The notes: generated from the letters alone by a model not told the origin. DNA of 64,000 nucleotides from Acidobacteriota bacterium (GCA_020853395.1 JADYYY010000016.1:62001-126000); one strand, 5' to 3'. Counted from the stretch's first letter, positions 35,916-45,489 are shown. Translations and numbers: made by a program.

Positions 35916-36911
35916 TCACTTCGGTTGGTCGTCCCATATCCACCGCAGGATGTCGGGAAGGATGGCACCGCCGTGGTTGTCGGAGTGGTTGCCGTCGCCC
36001 CACACGTACTTCATCTGGTAGCGCGGGCCAGAGACCTTTCGGGCGTCGGCGGCAGCGTTCGCGTACTCGATCGCCGAGACCATCTGCTGGTTGGCGAGGA
36101 ACCAGTTGCCGTGCTCGTTGCTCAGGTCGTTCGAGCCGTCCTGGAAGAAGATCTTCAGCGGCTCGATCGGGTGCTTCCGGATCAGCGTCGGGTAGAGATC
36201 GCCGCCCGGCACCATCGGTTGCCCGTCGCGCGCCGGGCGGTAGCCGATCGACGTGTAGCTGCCGATGAGGCTGATCACGTTGCGGAACTGGTCGGGCCGG
36301 TGCCAGGCGACCGTGAACGCGCAGATCGCGCCGCTGCTGGCGCCGCCGATCGCGCGGCCTGCCGGATCGCCGGTGAGCCGGTACGTCCGGCCGACCTCCG
36401 GCAGCATCTCTTCGACGATGAAGCGCGCGTAGCTGTCGTTCAGCGCGTCGTATTCCTGCGCGCGGTTGTTCGGGTTGCCGGTGCCGAGCGCGTCCGGGTA
36501 CTCGTCGCCGCGCTGCCCGGGCGTGATGAAGATGCCGATCGTGACGGGAATGGCGCGGGCGTGCACGAGGTTCTCGAGCACCTGCGGCACGCGCAGGACG
36601 CCGTCCGGGTTGACCGCGCGCTGGCCGTCCTGGAAGACGAGGACGTTGGCCGGCTTCGAGCTGTCGTACGCGGCCGGCACGTACACCCAGTACTTGCGGA
36701 CCGTGTTCGCGAGGATCCGGCTGCGGAAGAGGAACGGCCCTTCGAGCCGGCCCTTCGGGACGCCGGCGCGGGGCAGCGAGTCTGGACCGAGGGGGTAGTC
36801 GCCCGGGCGCCTGTCCTGACCCGCCAGCCTGGCGGCGCCGAGCGTCAGCCCGGCCGAGACGACAACGCCGACGAACGTGAGGACGCGCCGCCGCCGCAGG
36901 GTGTGGCTCAT
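35916..36911 (-). CDS. exported esterase (enterochelin-esterase-like, D-type)
   Basis: A 331-residue exported alpha/beta hydrolase. The signal is followed by the esterase-D-like core: KYWVYVPAAYDSSKPANVLVFQDGQ, IFITPGQRGDEYP and the nucleophile GGASSGAICAF. The late His occurs in WGDGNHSDNHGG. The fold resembles Fes/feruloyl-esterase-type enzymes used on siderophores or plant esters. Substrate unknown. The ATG at 36911 is 7 nt from TACACT. Confidence 0.87.
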   Translation of the reverse strand: MSHTLRRRRVLTFVGVVVSAGLTLGAARLAGQDRRPGDYPLGPDSLPRAGVPKGRLEGPFLFRSRILANTVRKYWVYVPAAYDSSKPANVLVFQDGQRAVNPDGVLRVPQVLENLVHARAIPVTIGIFITPGQRGDEYPDALGTGNPNNRAQEYDALNDSYARFIVEEMLPEVGRTYRLTGDPAGRAIGGASSGAICAFTVAWHRPDQFRNVISLIGSYTSIGYRPARDGQPMVPGGDLYPTLIRKHPIEPLKIFFQDGSNDLSNEHGNWFLANQQMVSAIEYANAAADARKVSGPRYQMKYVWGDGNHSDNHGGAILPDILRWIWDDQPK

Positions 36912-36918
36912 GCGGCGT

Positions 36919-36924
36919 AGTGTA
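36919..36924 (-). promoter_or_regulatory. -10-like TACACT, leaderless start of esterase gene
   Basis: Minus-strand TACACT, 7 nt before the ATG at 36911. The transcript is predicted to begin at the start codon. Confidence 0.5.
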
Positions 36925-36946
36925 ATGCGGCGAGCCGGGCCGGCGA

Positions 36947-37750
36947 TCAGCCGAACAGCTTCTCGACGTAGCGCCGTTCCTCGGTGCCGAACCAGGGCGG
37001 CTGCCCGGCGGCGGCGTTCTCGAGCGTCCGCTCCGGACGGGACGTCGCGGGGATCGTGACGTGCGTGCGCGTATCGCTCAGGATCCACTTCAGCAGCACC
37101 TGCGCCCACGTCTCGACGCCGAACCGCCGCAGCGGCTGGAGCGCGGTCTCCGGCGGCAGACGCTGGAGGAGCGCCCCTTCGCCGAAGGGGCGCATCACGA
37201 TCACGCCGAGGCCGAGGTCGGCGGCGAGCGGCAGGATGCGCCGCTCGACGTCGCGCTCCCGCGGGTTCAGCGGGATCTGCACGGCGCCGATCTCGCCGGT
37301 CTTCATCACCTGTTCGAGCTCGCCGAAGGCGCCCGGGCTGTAGTGCGTCGCGCCGATCACCTTGACGCGCCCTTCGGCCTTCAGCCGCTTCAGGCTCTCG
37401 AGACGTTCGCGCCACGCCAACAGGTTGTGAATCTGGAAGATCTCGACACGGCCGCCGAAACACGCGAGCGAGAAGTCGATCTGCTGCTGCGCCTGCCTCG
37501 AGGAGGACGACCAGACCTTGGTCGCGACGATCGCGTCGCGGCGCAACGGCTCGAGCGCCCGGCCGAGGATCGTTTCCGACCGGCCGTACATCGGCGAGGA
37601 GTCGTACACGCGCACGCCCGCCGCGTGCGCGGCCGAGACCACGCGCATCGCCTGGGCTTCACCCTCGCGCCCCACGTCGAGCGTGCGCCACGAGCCGAGG
37701 CCGACGACCGGTACGCGGAGTCCCGTCTTGCCGAAGTCGCGGAGTTCCAT
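36947..37750 (-). CDS. aldo/keto reductase, short form
   Basis: A 267-residue aldo/keto reductase, somewhat shorter than the usual 300-330. The core is present: [35 protein letters not shown] (Asp, Tyr), AIVATKVW (Lys) and IFQIHN (His). Late blocks include [17 protein letters not shown] for the cofactor pocket. Distinct from the larger paralogue at 34941-35903. Substrate unknown. The ATG at 37750 is exactly 6 nt downstream of TATCAT, although CTGGAG in the gap could also act as a ribosome-binding site if transcription starts earlier. Confidence 0.88.
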   Translation of the reverse strand: MELRDFGKTGLRVPVVGLGSWRTLDVGREGEAQAMRVVSAAHAAGVRVYDSSPMYGRSETILGRALEPLRRDAIVATKVWSSSSRQAQQQIDFSLACFGGRVEIFQIHNLLAWRERLESLKRLKAEGRVKVIGATHYSPGAFGELEQVMKTGEIGAVQIPLNPRERDVERRILPLAADLGLGVIVMRPFGEGALLQRLPPETALQPLRRFGVETWAQVLLKWILSDTRTHVTIPATSRPERTLENAAAGQPPWFGTEERRYVEKLFG

Positions 37751-37756
37751 CTCCAG

Positions 37757-37762
37757 ATGATA
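37757..37762 (-). promoter_or_regulatory. -10-like TATCAT, leaderless start of aldo/keto reductase gene
   Basis: TATCAT on the minus strand is separated by 6 nt from the ATG at 37750. Confidence 0.5.
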
Positions 37763-37828
37763 GTGGGCGTTCGCGGCGCATCGGCGGCCGCGGTGCGTGA
37801 CACAATGGCGCCTCGGAGGCGGTCGAGC

Positions 37829-38587
37829 GTGAGCGCAGGGCGAAAAGTGGCGATCGTGACGGGCGCGGGCAGCGGCATCGGGCGCGCGGTCGCGATCGGG
37901 ATGCTGCAGGAGGGCTACGCGGTCGTGCTGGCCGGCCGGCGGCTCGACGCGCTCGAGGGAACAGCGCAGGCGGCCGGCGCCAGCGGCGTACATGCCCGGC
38001 CGGTCTCGACCGACGTGACGAATCCGGCGAGCGTGCGTGCGCTCTTCGAGGCCACCGAGCAGGCGTTCGGCCGGCTCGACGTGCTCTTCAACAACGCCGG
38101 CATTGCCGCGCCGGCCGTGCCGCTCGAGGACCTCACGGCCGATCAGTGGCGGGCCGTCGTCGACGTGAACCTGACCGGCCCGTTTCTCTGCACGCAGCAG
38201 GCGTTCGCGCTGATGAAGCGCCAGACGCCGCGCGGCGGCCGGATCATCAACAACGGATCGATCTCGGCGATGGCGCCGAGGCCCAACTCCGCGCCCTACA
38301 CCGCCACGAAGCACGCCATCACGGGCCTGACGAAGTCCACGTCGCTCGACGGCCGCACGCACGACATCGCCTGCGGCCAGATCGACATCGGCAACGCCGC
38401 CACGGACATGACCGTCCGGATGTCGGCCGGCATCGTCCAGGCGAACGGCGCGGTCGCCGTCGAGCCGGTCATGGACGTGCAGCACGTGGTGCGCGCGGTC
38501 CTCTACATGGCGTCGCTGCCGCTCGAGGCGAACGTGCAGTTCATGACCGTCATGGCCACGAAGATGCCGCTCGTCGGCCGGGGTTGA
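37829..38587 (+). CDS. short-chain dehydrogenase/reductase
   Basis: A 252-residue classical [15 protein letters not shown] coenzyme loop, NNAG, a catalytic serine in [12 protein letters not shown], and [11 protein letters not shown] (Tyr, Lys). An insertion-free C-terminus ends [15 protein letters not shown] at 37829 is chosen because GGAGG lies 9 nt upstream. An ATG at 37805 would start inside the likely -10 region (CACAAT, 37801-37806). It lies 13 nt before a 3-hydroxyisobutyrate-dehydrogenase-like gene and is probably co-transcribed with it. Confidence 0.9.
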   Translation: MSAGRKVAIVTGAGSGIGRAVAIGMLQEGYAVVLAGRRLDALEGTAQAAGASGVHARPVSTDVTNPASVRALFEATEQAFGRLDVLFNNAGIAAPAVPLEDLTADQWRAVVDVNLTGPFLCTQQAFALMKRQTPRGGRIINNGSISAMAPRPNSAPYTATKHAITGLTKSTSLDGRTHDIACGQIDIGNAATDMTVRMSAGIVQANGAVAVEPVMDVQHVVRAVLYMASLPLEANVQFMTVMATKMPLVGRG

Positions 38588-38600
38588 ACGGACGCACACG

Positions 38601-39473
38601 ATGACACGACCGACCGTCGCGCTGCTGGGACTGGGCATCATGGGATCCAGGATGGCTCGGCGCCTCCTGGACGCCGGCGTGCCGCTGGTCGTCTACAACC
38701 GGTCGCCGGACCGCGCGGCACCGCTCGTCGCGCTGGGCGCGTCGCGCGAAGACACGGCGCGGCAGGCGGCGGCCGGCGCCCAGGTCGTGCTCAGCATGGT
38801 GAGCGACGACGCGGCGTCGCGCGCGGTGTGGCTGGGGCCGGACGGCGCGCTGGCCGGTGCGCGGCCCGGCAGCACGCTCGTCGAGTCGAGCACGGTCACG
38901 GTCTCGTGGGTCCGCGAGCTGGCCCGCGCCGCGGCGGCCGTCTCGCTCGAGGTCCTCGACGCGCCGGTCACCGGCAGCCGGCACCAGGCGGGCGCCGGCG
39001 AGCTGAACTTCTTCGTGGGCGGCTCGGCCGCGGCGCTCGAGCGCGTGCGCCCGGTGCTCGGCCTCATGGCGCGATCCATCACGCATCTCGGCCCCACCGG
39101 CAGCGGCGCCCTGATGAAGCTGATCAACAACTTCCTGTGCGGCGTCCAGGTGGCGGCGCTCGCCGAGGCGCTGGCGATGATCGAACGCAGCCCGCTCGAC
39201 CGCGATCAGGCCGTGGACCTGCTCGTCAGCGGCGCGCCCGGCAGCCCGATCGTCAAGACCGTCGCCAGCCGCATCCTGGCCGGCGACTTCACGCCCAACT
39301 TCATGCTCAAGCTCCTCGCCAAGGATCTGCGCTACGCGATCGCCGAAGCGCACGTCCTCTCGGTGGACGTGAGCACGGCCGTCAACGCGCTCACGCTCTT
39401 CGACCGGTCGATCGGCCGCGGCGACGGCGAGAAGGACATGGCGGCCCTCGTCGAGCAGTTCCGCAGAAAGTAG
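38601..39473 (+). CDS. NAD(P)-dependent 3-hydroxyisobutyrate-dehydrogenase-family oxidoreductase
   Basis: A 290-residue beta-hydroxyacid dehydrogenase. The Rossmann motif GLGIMGSRMARRLLDAG is followed by YNRSPDRA, where Asn-Arg-Ser suggests NADP preference. The substrate loop is DAPVTGSRHQAGAGEL, and the catalytic Lys lies in GALMKLINNF. The C-terminal domain has DLRYAIAEA. Family members reduce succinic semialdehyde, tartronate semialdehyde or glyoxylate. Its place after an SDR suggests a small dehydrogenase operon without a clear substrate. Confidence 0.9.
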   Translation: MTRPTVALLGLGIMGSRMARRLLDAGVPLVVYNRSPDRAAPLVALGASREDTARQAAAGAQVVLSMVSDDAASRAVWLGPDGALAGARPGSTLVESSTVTVSWVRELARAAAAVSLEVLDAPVTGSRHQAGAGELNFFVGGSAAALERVRPVLGLMARSITHLGPTGSGALMKLINNFLCGVQVAALAEALAMIERSPLDRDQAVDLLVSGAPGSPIVKTVASRILAGDFTPNFMLKLLAKDLRYAIAEAHVLSVDVSTAVNALTLFDRSIGRGDGEKDMAALVEQFRRK

Positions 39474-39574
39474 CGCGTTCCGTCCTCCGAACTTGATACG
39501 ATGTCTGGCTGCGGATCGACCGGACCGGTCGCCCGTGACACGACGTTTCATTTCTTCAGAGGGGAACCACGCGT

Positions 39575-39841
39575 ATGGGAGATGCCGGCGAAGCGCTGAT
39601 CGATGCCGAGGCCAGGATTCAGGAACGCATGGAGGAGCTGGCGCGCGATCGCGCCGAGAAGCAGGAGCGGCGCGTCGTTTCCGCGGAGACGGTGCAGGCG
39701 ATCGAATCGCTCCGGCTCGCCAGGCTCGACCTCGAGCGTCAGCAGTCGAACACCGCGCACGAAGGCCGCCGCCGGGTGATCGGCCAGGCCGTGGCCGAGC
39801 TCGACCGCCGCATTGCCGACCTCACCGCGCGGCTGAACTGA
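39575..39841 (+). CDS. small coiled-coil protein
   Basis: An 88-residue, highly charged protein that is helical throughout, with heptad-like spacing of Leu/Ile/Val (ARIQERMEELARDRAEKQ, LARLDLERQQ, AELDRRIADLTARLN). It should form a coiled coil in the cytoplasm. AGAGGGG (39558-39564) provides a ribosome-binding site and TACGAT (39497-39502) a possible -10. No family recognised. It is followed by a DCC-family gene with its own promoter-like element. Confidence 0.65.
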   Translation: MGDAGEALIDAEARIQERMEELARDRAEKQERRVVSAETVQAIESLRLARLDLERQQSNTAHEGRRRVIGQAVAELDRRIADLTARLN

Positions 39842-39886
39842 CGCGCGCCGTGCGCGCGTCGAGCGGCGCCGCCCGCCTGCCGGCGC

Positions 39887-39892
39887 TAAGAT
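39887..39892 (+). promoter_or_regulatory. -10-like TAAGAT, leaderless GTG start
   Basis: TAAGAT is followed by 6 nt and GTG at 39899, with no room for a ribosome-binding site. Confidence 0.5.
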
Positions 39893-39898
39893 CGTCTC

Positions 39899-40297
39899 GT
39901 GGCCGATCACGGCATCGTTTTGTTCGACGGTACGTGCGCGTTCTGCGAACGGGCCGTCCTCTTCATCGCGCGACGTGATCCGCGCCGGTACTTCAGGTTC
40001 GGTGCGTCGCAGGCGCCGGGCGCCGCGGCGCTGCTCGCCGAACACGGGCTGACCCGCGACACGGCCCGCAGCATCATCCTCATCGAACAGGGACGCGCCT
40101 ACCTGCGTTCGACCGCGACGCTGCGCATCGCGGCGCGGCTGACGTGGCCCTGGTCGCTCGCCCGGACCCTGCTGCTCGTGCCGACGCCACTCCGCGACGC
40201 CGCCTACCGGATCGTCGCCGGGATCCGGCATCGAATCGCGGGCCGCTCCAATACCTGCGAGATCCCCCCGCCCGAGATCCGGAGCAGGATGCTGTGA
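39899..40297 (+). CDS. DCC family (DUF393) thiol-disulfide oxidoreductase-like protein
   Basis: A 132-residue protein with the family-defining DGTCAFCERAV at the N-terminus (DxxCxxC in a thioredoxin-like position), followed by RYFRFGASQAPGA, IILIEQGRAYLRSTA and a basic C-terminal helix region. Members are predicted redox proteins of unknown partner. The GTG start is fixed by the conserved motif beginning at residue 9. The gene is convergent with the Mur-ligase-like pair, 72 bp away. Confidence 0.88.
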   Translation: MADHGIVLFDGTCAFCERAVLFIARRDPRRYFRFGASQAPGAAALLAEHGLTRDTARSIILIEQGRAYLRSTATLRIAARLTWPWSLARTLLLVPTPLRDAAYRIVAGIRHRIAGRSNTCEIPPPEIRSRML

Positions 40298-40369
40298 CCG
40301 CCGATCGGTGAGCGCGTCGCCAGCCTCGAGACCGCGCGCGAGCCAGTCCGAGCATGTGCGCTCGTGCAG

Positions 40370-41575
40370 TCACCGACGTGAGATGTCGCCGTCGCGGAGG
40401 GCCTGCACGAGGCCGTTCACTCGCTGTGCCGCGCGGCTCTTCAACAGGACGACGTCGCCTTCGCCCAGATCGGACAGCCATCGGGTCGCCTCGCTCGCCT
40501 GCCGAACGACATGGATCGCGTCCGCCGAAAGGCCGCCGTCCCTCAGGCCGGCTCGCACCGAGGTCATGGAGTGACCCATTTCGACCAGGATGGCGCGGGT
40601 GGCAATTCTGCCAATCCGGGTCGCGAGCCGCCGGTGCCGTCGACGGATCGACGGGCCGGGCTCGTCGATGCCGCTGAAGAGCACGATCCGGCGCCGCGCC
40701 GGGATGGCCTCCAGGACGTCCAGCGCGGCGTCGATCGTTTCCTCTCCGGCCTTCACGTCGTCGCGCAGCACGACCGCACCTCCCGGGAGGAGAACGGGCT
40801 GCAGCCGCGCTTCGGCCGGGCCCAGCGCGGCGAGCCGGTCGAGCATCTCGTCGAGCGGGATGCCCTCGTGGAGCCCGACGGCGACGGCGGCCAGCACCGC
40901 GTAGACCGCGGGCTTGCCCAGGAGCTTCGTGCGCACGATGCGAGTGATCCCCGCCGTCCGCAGCGTGCATCGCGTCGCGCGGACGCTTTCGACGACCAGC
41001 TCTTCGGCTCTCACGTCGTTCGCCGTGCCGAAGCCGAATGTCACCACGCGCGCGCGCGTCTCGCCGGCCATCCAGCGAACGTTCGGATCGTCGCCGTTCA
41101 AGACCGCGAGCCCCGACGCTGGCAGCGCGCGCACCATCTCGGCCTTCTCGTGGCGGGTCACGTCCAACGTCTTGAAGCTCCGGCTGTGGTCGCTGCCGAT
41201 CGACATCACGACGACGACGTCCGGCCCGAGCATGCGGGCTCGGGGGGCCATCTGACCGGGACCGTCGATTCCGACTTCCAGCACCGCCCATCGCTGGCCT
41301 GACCGGGTGGTGAGCAGCCCCCTGGCGATGCTCTGCCAGGTATTTCGTCCGCGACGCGGATACGGCATGCCGAGAGCGACGAGAATCGCCCGCGTCGCCG
41401 TCGTCTTGCCGAACGATCCGACGACCGCGACGACACGCGTCCGGCGCAGGATCGTGCGGCGATATCGGCCCAGCATCCAGCTCAGTGCCGGTCTCAGCCA
41501 GCGGTTGAAGATCAGCACGTACCGCGAACGCAGGGCGCGCCGGCGCCGGCCGAAGACGCGGCCGAGCGTGATCAT
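40370..41575 (-). CDS. MurF-like Mur ligase family protein, downstream copy
   Basis: A 401-residue ATP-dependent amide-bond ligase of the Mur family. The ATP loop is GSFGKTTATRAI. VLEVGIDGPGQM, IGSDHSRSF and VLNGDDPNVRWMA are the central-domain motifs, and VVLRDDVKAGEETIDAALDVLEAI opens the C-terminal domain. It lacks the N-terminal UDP-sugar-binding domain of true MurF (replaced by about 50 basic residues), so it is unlikely to be the housekeeping enzyme. Its ATG overlaps the stop of a paralogue by 4 nt. Frame upstream of 41575 lies within that paralogue and is discounted. Confidence 0.8.
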   Translation of the reverse strand: MITLGRVFGRRRRALRSRYVLIFNRWLRPALSWMLGRYRRTILRRTRVVAVVGSFGKTTATRAILVALGMPYPRRGRNTWQSIARGLLTTRSGQRWAVLEVGIDGPGQMAPRARMLGPDVVVVMSIGSDHSRSFKTLDVTRHEKAEMVRALPASGLAVLNGDDPNVRWMAGETRARVVTFGFGTANDVRAEELVVESVRATRCTLRTAGITRIVRTKLLGKPAVYAVLAAVAVGLHEGIPLDEMLDRLAALGPAEARLQPVLLPGGAVVLRDDVKAGEETIDAALDVLEAIPARRRIVLFSGIDEPGPSIRRRHRRLATRIGRIATRAILVEMGHSMTSVRAGLRDGGLSADAIHVVRQASEATRWLSDLGEGDVVLLKSRAAQRVNGLVQALRDGDISRR

Positions 41576-42900
41576 GCCTGCGACCAGCCGCGGGCGAGCA
41601 GCCGACAGGTGTGGCAGGCGGCCATGTTCAACGGACAAGCCGTCACACGGCATCGGACATCACGACCTTGGAGCGCAAGCGCGATGCGTTCCAGCCGCTG
41701 CACGCGGCGGCCTTTCAGCAGCAGGAGATCGCCTTCGCCGAGATCGGACACGAGCGAGGTCGCCTTGGCGACGTCGTGCACGACCTCGATCGCCTCGGGC
41801 GCCAGGCCTCCCTGCTTCAACCCGGTTCGCAGCGGGGAGAGGTCGGCTCCGACATCGAACACGATGGCCTGAGCGGCCACCCGTCCGATCCGCTGGCCGA
41901 TGTGGCGATAGCGCGCGGTCGAGGACGGGCCGGGGGACTCGATGCCTCCGAACACGACGATCCGTCTCTGCGCGGGCAACGTCTCGAACAGGTCGAGGGC
42001 CGTGTGGATGGTTTCCTCACTGGCCTTGAAGGCGTCGTTCAGCACGACCGCTCCGTTCGGCAGAGCGATAGGCTCCATGCGTCCCGGTTCGGCCGTGCAG
42101 TCCGACACCCGCGCCAGCGCCTCGTCGAGCGCCATGCCCTCGTGGCTCGCGACCGCGACGGCCGCGAGCACCGCGTACACCGCCGGCCGGCCCAAGAGCC
42201 GCGTTCGAACCTCGCGCGCACCGCTCGGCGTGTGGAGCGTGAACCTCGTGCCTTGCAGCCCGTCGCTCACCACATCGGTGGCCCGGACGTCGTTGGCGGC
42301 GTCGAAGCCGAAGGTCACGACGCGGGCTCGAGCTTCGCCGGCCATCCACCGGACGTGGGGGTCGTCGCCGTTCAGCACCGCCAGCCCGGTGGCCGGCAGC
42401 GCACGCACCGCCTCGACCTTCTCCTGGCGCGTCGCCTCGAGCGTCCGGAAGCTCCGGTTGTGCTCGCTGCCGATGGACGTGACGACGACCACGTCGGGCC
42501 AAACGACGTGCGCGCGCCCCGCCATCTGCCCGGGTCCGCTGATGCCCAGCTCCACCACCATCCGGCGGTGCCAAGGCCGGGTGCCGAGCACGACCGCCGT
42601 GATTCCAAGCCGGGTATTGCGCCCCACGTTGCGCCGCGGCAGCCCGAGCGCCGACAGGATCACGGTCATCGTCGTGCTCTTGCCGAAAGAGCCGACCACG
42701 ACGATCGCGCGGGTCGACCTCAGGACAGTCCGGCGATACAGACTGGCCAAAGCGATCAGTCCAGGTCCGCCCCAGACCTTGCTCCATTTGCGGAGGGCAC
42801 GGCGGCCAACGCGCCAGGGCAGGGACGTCCGGGGGATCCGAAGCAGGCGTTGCACTTTCGATGTGTACGCGTTCGCGCCGCGCCGTGCGGCCTCGTTCAC
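41572..42900 (-). CDS. MurF-like Mur ligase family protein, upstream copy with Cys-rich tail
   Basis: A 442-residue paralogue of the next gene, closely matching it through the central and C-terminal domains (GSFGKSTTMTVI, IGSEHNRSF, NGDDPHVRWMAGEA, VVLNDAFKASEETI). It also lacks a MurF N-terminal domain. Unlike its partner it ends in an extra tail with four cysteines (CRVTACPLNMAACHTC), which could bind metal or form disulfides. It starts with GTG, 18 nt downstream of the beta-propeller gene stop. The two may ligate an amino acid or peptide to a sugar or polymer. Product unknown. Confidence 0.8.
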   Translation of the reverse strand: MNEAARRGANAYTSKVQRLLRIPRTSLPWRVGRRALRKWSKVWGGPGLIALASLYRRTVLRSTRAIVVVGSFGKSTTMTVILSALGLPRRNVGRNTRLGITAVVLGTRPWHRRMVVELGISGPGQMAGRAHVVWPDVVVVTSIGSEHNRSFRTLEATRQEKVEAVRALPATGLAVLNGDDPHVRWMAGEARARVVTFGFDAANDVRATDVVSDGLQGTRFTLHTPSGAREVRTRLLGRPAVYAVLAAVAVASHEGMALDEALARVSDCTAEPGRMEPIALPNGAVVLNDAFKASEETIHTALDLFETLPAQRRIVVFGGIESPGPSSTARYRHIGQRIGRVAAQAIVFDVGADLSPLRTGLKQGGLAPEAIEVVHDVAKATSLVSDLGEGDLLLLKGRRVQRLERIALALQGRDVRCRVTACPLNMAACHTCRLLARGWSQA

Positions 42901-42918
42901 GCCGCGCTGAGACGTGCC

Positions 42919-44076
42919 TCAGTACGTGGCCGCGAGCGCCGCGGATCCGCCCGACACTTTGACTTGCTGCGCCGGCGTCAGGCGGGAGCCGTCGAACGCG
43001 AAGACCTGCAGTTCCTTCTCGACCATGCATCCCACCACGACGGTCTTCGCGTCCGCGCTCCAGACGATGCCCTGACACCAGTGGCCGATCCTCGCCTCGG
43101 CCGCCGGCGTGAGGCTGCCCTTCGCGAGCGCGAACACCTTCAGCAGTCCGAAATCGTTGAAGGCGGGCGACGCCTTCGGCGCGCTCGAACCGTTCATCAC
43201 CATCGCGGCGACGTATTTTCCGTCCGGCGAGAGCGCGACCGATTCGACCGTCGGGCCTGCGACGGCGTGCGCGACGGTGCGGGGGCCTCCCGCTGCCGCG
43301 AGATCGATCGCGTTGACGACGTCCACGCCTCCGCCGGCCTGGCCCGCGCCGGTGTTGCCCACGACCGCGACATCGCCGGCCTTCGTGACGGCGATCTGGT
43401 AGGGCCTGAACCCGGCGCCGACGTCGCGCTTCGTGTAGCTCACCTCGACGCCGTTCACCGCCAGGATCGAGATCAGGCTGTCGTTGTTGCGCGTCACGAG
43501 CGCCGTGCGTCCGTCTGGCGTGAAGGCGATCCCGCTCGGTCCCGATGCCGGCGCGCCGAGATCCACCGTGCCGGCGGGCGTCACGCGCGCGCCGTCGATC
43601 CGGAACACCGAGACCGTGCCGGCGATGCGGTTGGCGACGAGCGCCAGCGTCCCGGCGGGGTTGATCGCGACCCCCGACGCGCCCGCGCCCGCCTTCAGCG
43701 TCGCGATCACCTTCACGGGCGACGCCTTGATGTCGATGACGCTGACGGTGTCGTCCGGCACCGTCGCCGACGGATTCGCCGGATCGACCTTCGTCGCGGA
43801 CGTGACGATCGCCATCGACCGATCGGGCGTGATCGCGGCGCTCGAAGGCGGGCCGACGACCGAGACTGGGGCCTGGACCTCGCCGATCGTCTTCAGCCGG
43901 CCGCCGGACAGCTCGAGCACCGTGACGGTGTCGGGCGCCGGGTTGCGCACCGTCGTCTGCACGCCGTCGACGAGCACGAGCGTGTTGTCATTGGCCGAGA
44001 CGACGATCTGCGCGGCCGCCGGGCTCGCGCAGACGACAGTGGACACCAGCACCAGACCACGAAGCGACGACGTCAC
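42919..44076 (-). CDS. exported YncE-like beta-propeller protein
   Basis: A 385-residue exported protein with a signal peptide (cleavage near AAAQI). It has seven or so repeats of the type ASGVAINPAGTLALVANRIAGTVSVFRID, the YVTN/lactonase-like propeller repeat. Such proteins bind or hydrolyse small molecules or act as periplasmic scaffolds, and no catalytic residues can be assigned. GGAGGATCC precedes the ATG. It lies 24 nt downstream of the MFS gene, so the two may be co-transcribed. Confidence 0.82.
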   Translation of the reverse strand: MTSSLRGLVLVSTVVCASPAAAQIVVSANDNTLVLVDGVQTTVRNPAPDTVTVLELSGGRLKTIGEVQAPVSVVGPPSSAAITPDRSMAIVTSATKVDPANPSATVPDDTVSVIDIKASPVKVIATLKAGAGASGVAINPAGTLALVANRIAGTVSVFRIDGARVTPAGTVDLGAPASGPSGIAFTPDGRTALVTRNNDSLISILAVNGVEVSYTKRDVGAGFRPYQIAVTKAGDVAVVGNTGAGQAGGGVDVVNAIDLAAAGGPRTVAHAVAGPTVESVALSPDGKYVAAMVMNGSSAPKASPAFNDFGLLKVFALAKGSLTPAAEARIGHWCQGIVWSADAKTVVVGCMVEKELQVFAFDGSRLTPAQQVKVSGGSAALAATY

Positions 44077-44100
44077 GGGATCCTCCTTCGGGCTGAACGC

Positions 44101-45402
44101 CTACGAGACCGACAACGCCGCCGGTTTCGGATTGATGCCGAACCAGCAGAGCGCGCCGAACAGATACAGCGCGCCCGTGATGTACATCGGCGCGTCCCAG
44201 TTCGCGTAGTACTGGACGATGTAGCCGGTCACGAGCGGGCTGAGGAATCCGGCCACCTGGCCCGCCGTGTTCATCGTCGCGCCGACGACGCCCGAGTGCA
44301 CGCCGCCGACGTCCACCGCCGTATTCCAGGCCGCGGCGAGCAGCAGGTTCGAGCAGGCGGCACCGATCGCGAGCAGCACGGCCGCGGCGTACGGGTTGGC
44401 GATGAACGTGCCCGCGATCATGAAGCAGCCGGCGGAGGCGAGCGAGATGAACCCGACGATCGTGCGGCCCCGGCGCGTGCCGAACGCGCGCGTCGCCCGA
44501 TCCGTCGCGACGCCGCCCGCGAGATCCGCCACCGCGCTCAGCGTCATCGGGAGCCCGGCGATCAATCCCAGCGTGACCGCCTCGAAGCCGCGCGACTCCC
44601 GGAAGTAGGTCGGCATCCAGGTGATGAAGATGTAGAACCCGTAGACCTGCGTGAAGTACATCAGGCAGAGAAAGACGATCGAGCGGTTCGCCAGCAGTTG
44701 GCGCCACGGCGTGTGCGAGAAGTCGTGGCCGTGCGAGGCGATGACGCCGCGCTCGATGTAGTCGCGCTCTTCGGGGCTGACCGCCGGGTGCTCTCGCGGC
44801 GTGTCGCGGAACCAGCGGTACCAGGCGAGAGCCCAGACGAACCCGATCGCGCCGAAGATCGCGAAGAGCGCCCGCCAGTGGACGTAGAACAGCAGCGTCG
44901 TGACGAGGATCGGCGTGAGGCCGGCGGCCGCGTGCGCGCCCGAGAAGAACAGGCCCTGGACGGTGCCGCGTTCCCGCTGCGGGATCCACTTCGAGAAGGC
45001 GATCGCCACGTTGGGCCAGGCGCCGGCTTCGCCCGCGCCGAAGAGGAACCGGGTCAGGAGCAGTTGCCAGTAGCTGAAGACCGCGCCGGTCAGCACGGTG
45101 AACGTCGACCACCAGACCACGATGCGCGTGAGGATCCGGCGGGCGCCGACGCGATCGCCCCACCAGCCGGTCGGGATCTCGAACAGGCCGTACGACAGCA
45201 CGAACGCGCTGAAGACCCAGCTCATCTGCACCGTGCTGAGGCCGAGGTCACGGCGCATGTCGGTCGCCGTGACGGAGATGCACACGCGGTCGAGGTACGT
45301 GATCGCCGCGAGCAGCATCGTCATGCCCAGCACCTTGTGCCGGACGCGCGTGGGCAGCCGGGTCGCACGTTCTTGCGAGACCTGTGGCAGAGGTGGCGTC
45401 AC
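44101..45402 (-). CDS. MFS transporter, anion:cation symporter type
   Basis: A 433-residue membrane protein with twelve predicted helices. The early RVCISVTATDMRRDLGLS and GWWGDRVGARRIL match the MFS loop 2-3 motif, and GAGEAGAWPNVAIAFSKWIPQRERG is the signature of the ACS family (hexuronate, glucarate, phthalate transporters). Substrate is likely an organic anion. GTG at 45402 is the start. It is divergent from a D-2-hydroxyacid dehydrogenase gene 87 bp away, which could act on the imported acid. Confidence 0.9.
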   Translation of the reverse strand: MTPPLPQVSQERATRLPTRVRHKVLGMTMLLAAITYLDRVCISVTATDMRRDLGLSTVQMSWVFSAFVLSYGLFEIPTGWWGDRVGARRILTRIVVWWSTFTVLTGAVFSYWQLLLTRFLFGAGEAGAWPNVAIAFSKWIPQRERGTVQGLFFSGAHAAAGLTPILVTTLLFYVHWRALFAIFGAIGFVWALAWYRWFRDTPREHPAVSPEERDYIERGVIASHGHDFSHTPWRQLLANRSIVFLCLMYFTQVYGFYIFITWMPTYFRESRGFEAVTLGLIAGLPMTLSAVADLAGGVATDRATRAFGTRRGRTIVGFISLASAGCFMIAGTFIANPYAAAVLLAIGAACSNLLLAAAWNTAVDVGGVHSGVVGATMNTAGQVAGFLSPLVTGYIVQYYANWDAPMYITGALYLFGALCWFGINPKPAALSVS

Positions 45403-45476
45403 GATGCCGGGAGGTTATCAGAAGCGGCGGGCCCGGCGCGCGCGATCGCGGTGGGTTGGCGGGCCGGAATTTCCTG

Positions 45477-45482
45477 TATTCT
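45477..45482 (+). promoter_or_regulatory. -10-like TATTCT, leaderless start of hydroxyacid dehydrogenase gene
   Basis: TATTCT is followed by 7 nt and the ATG at 45490. Confidence 0.5.
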
Positions 45483-45489
45483 CGCCTCC

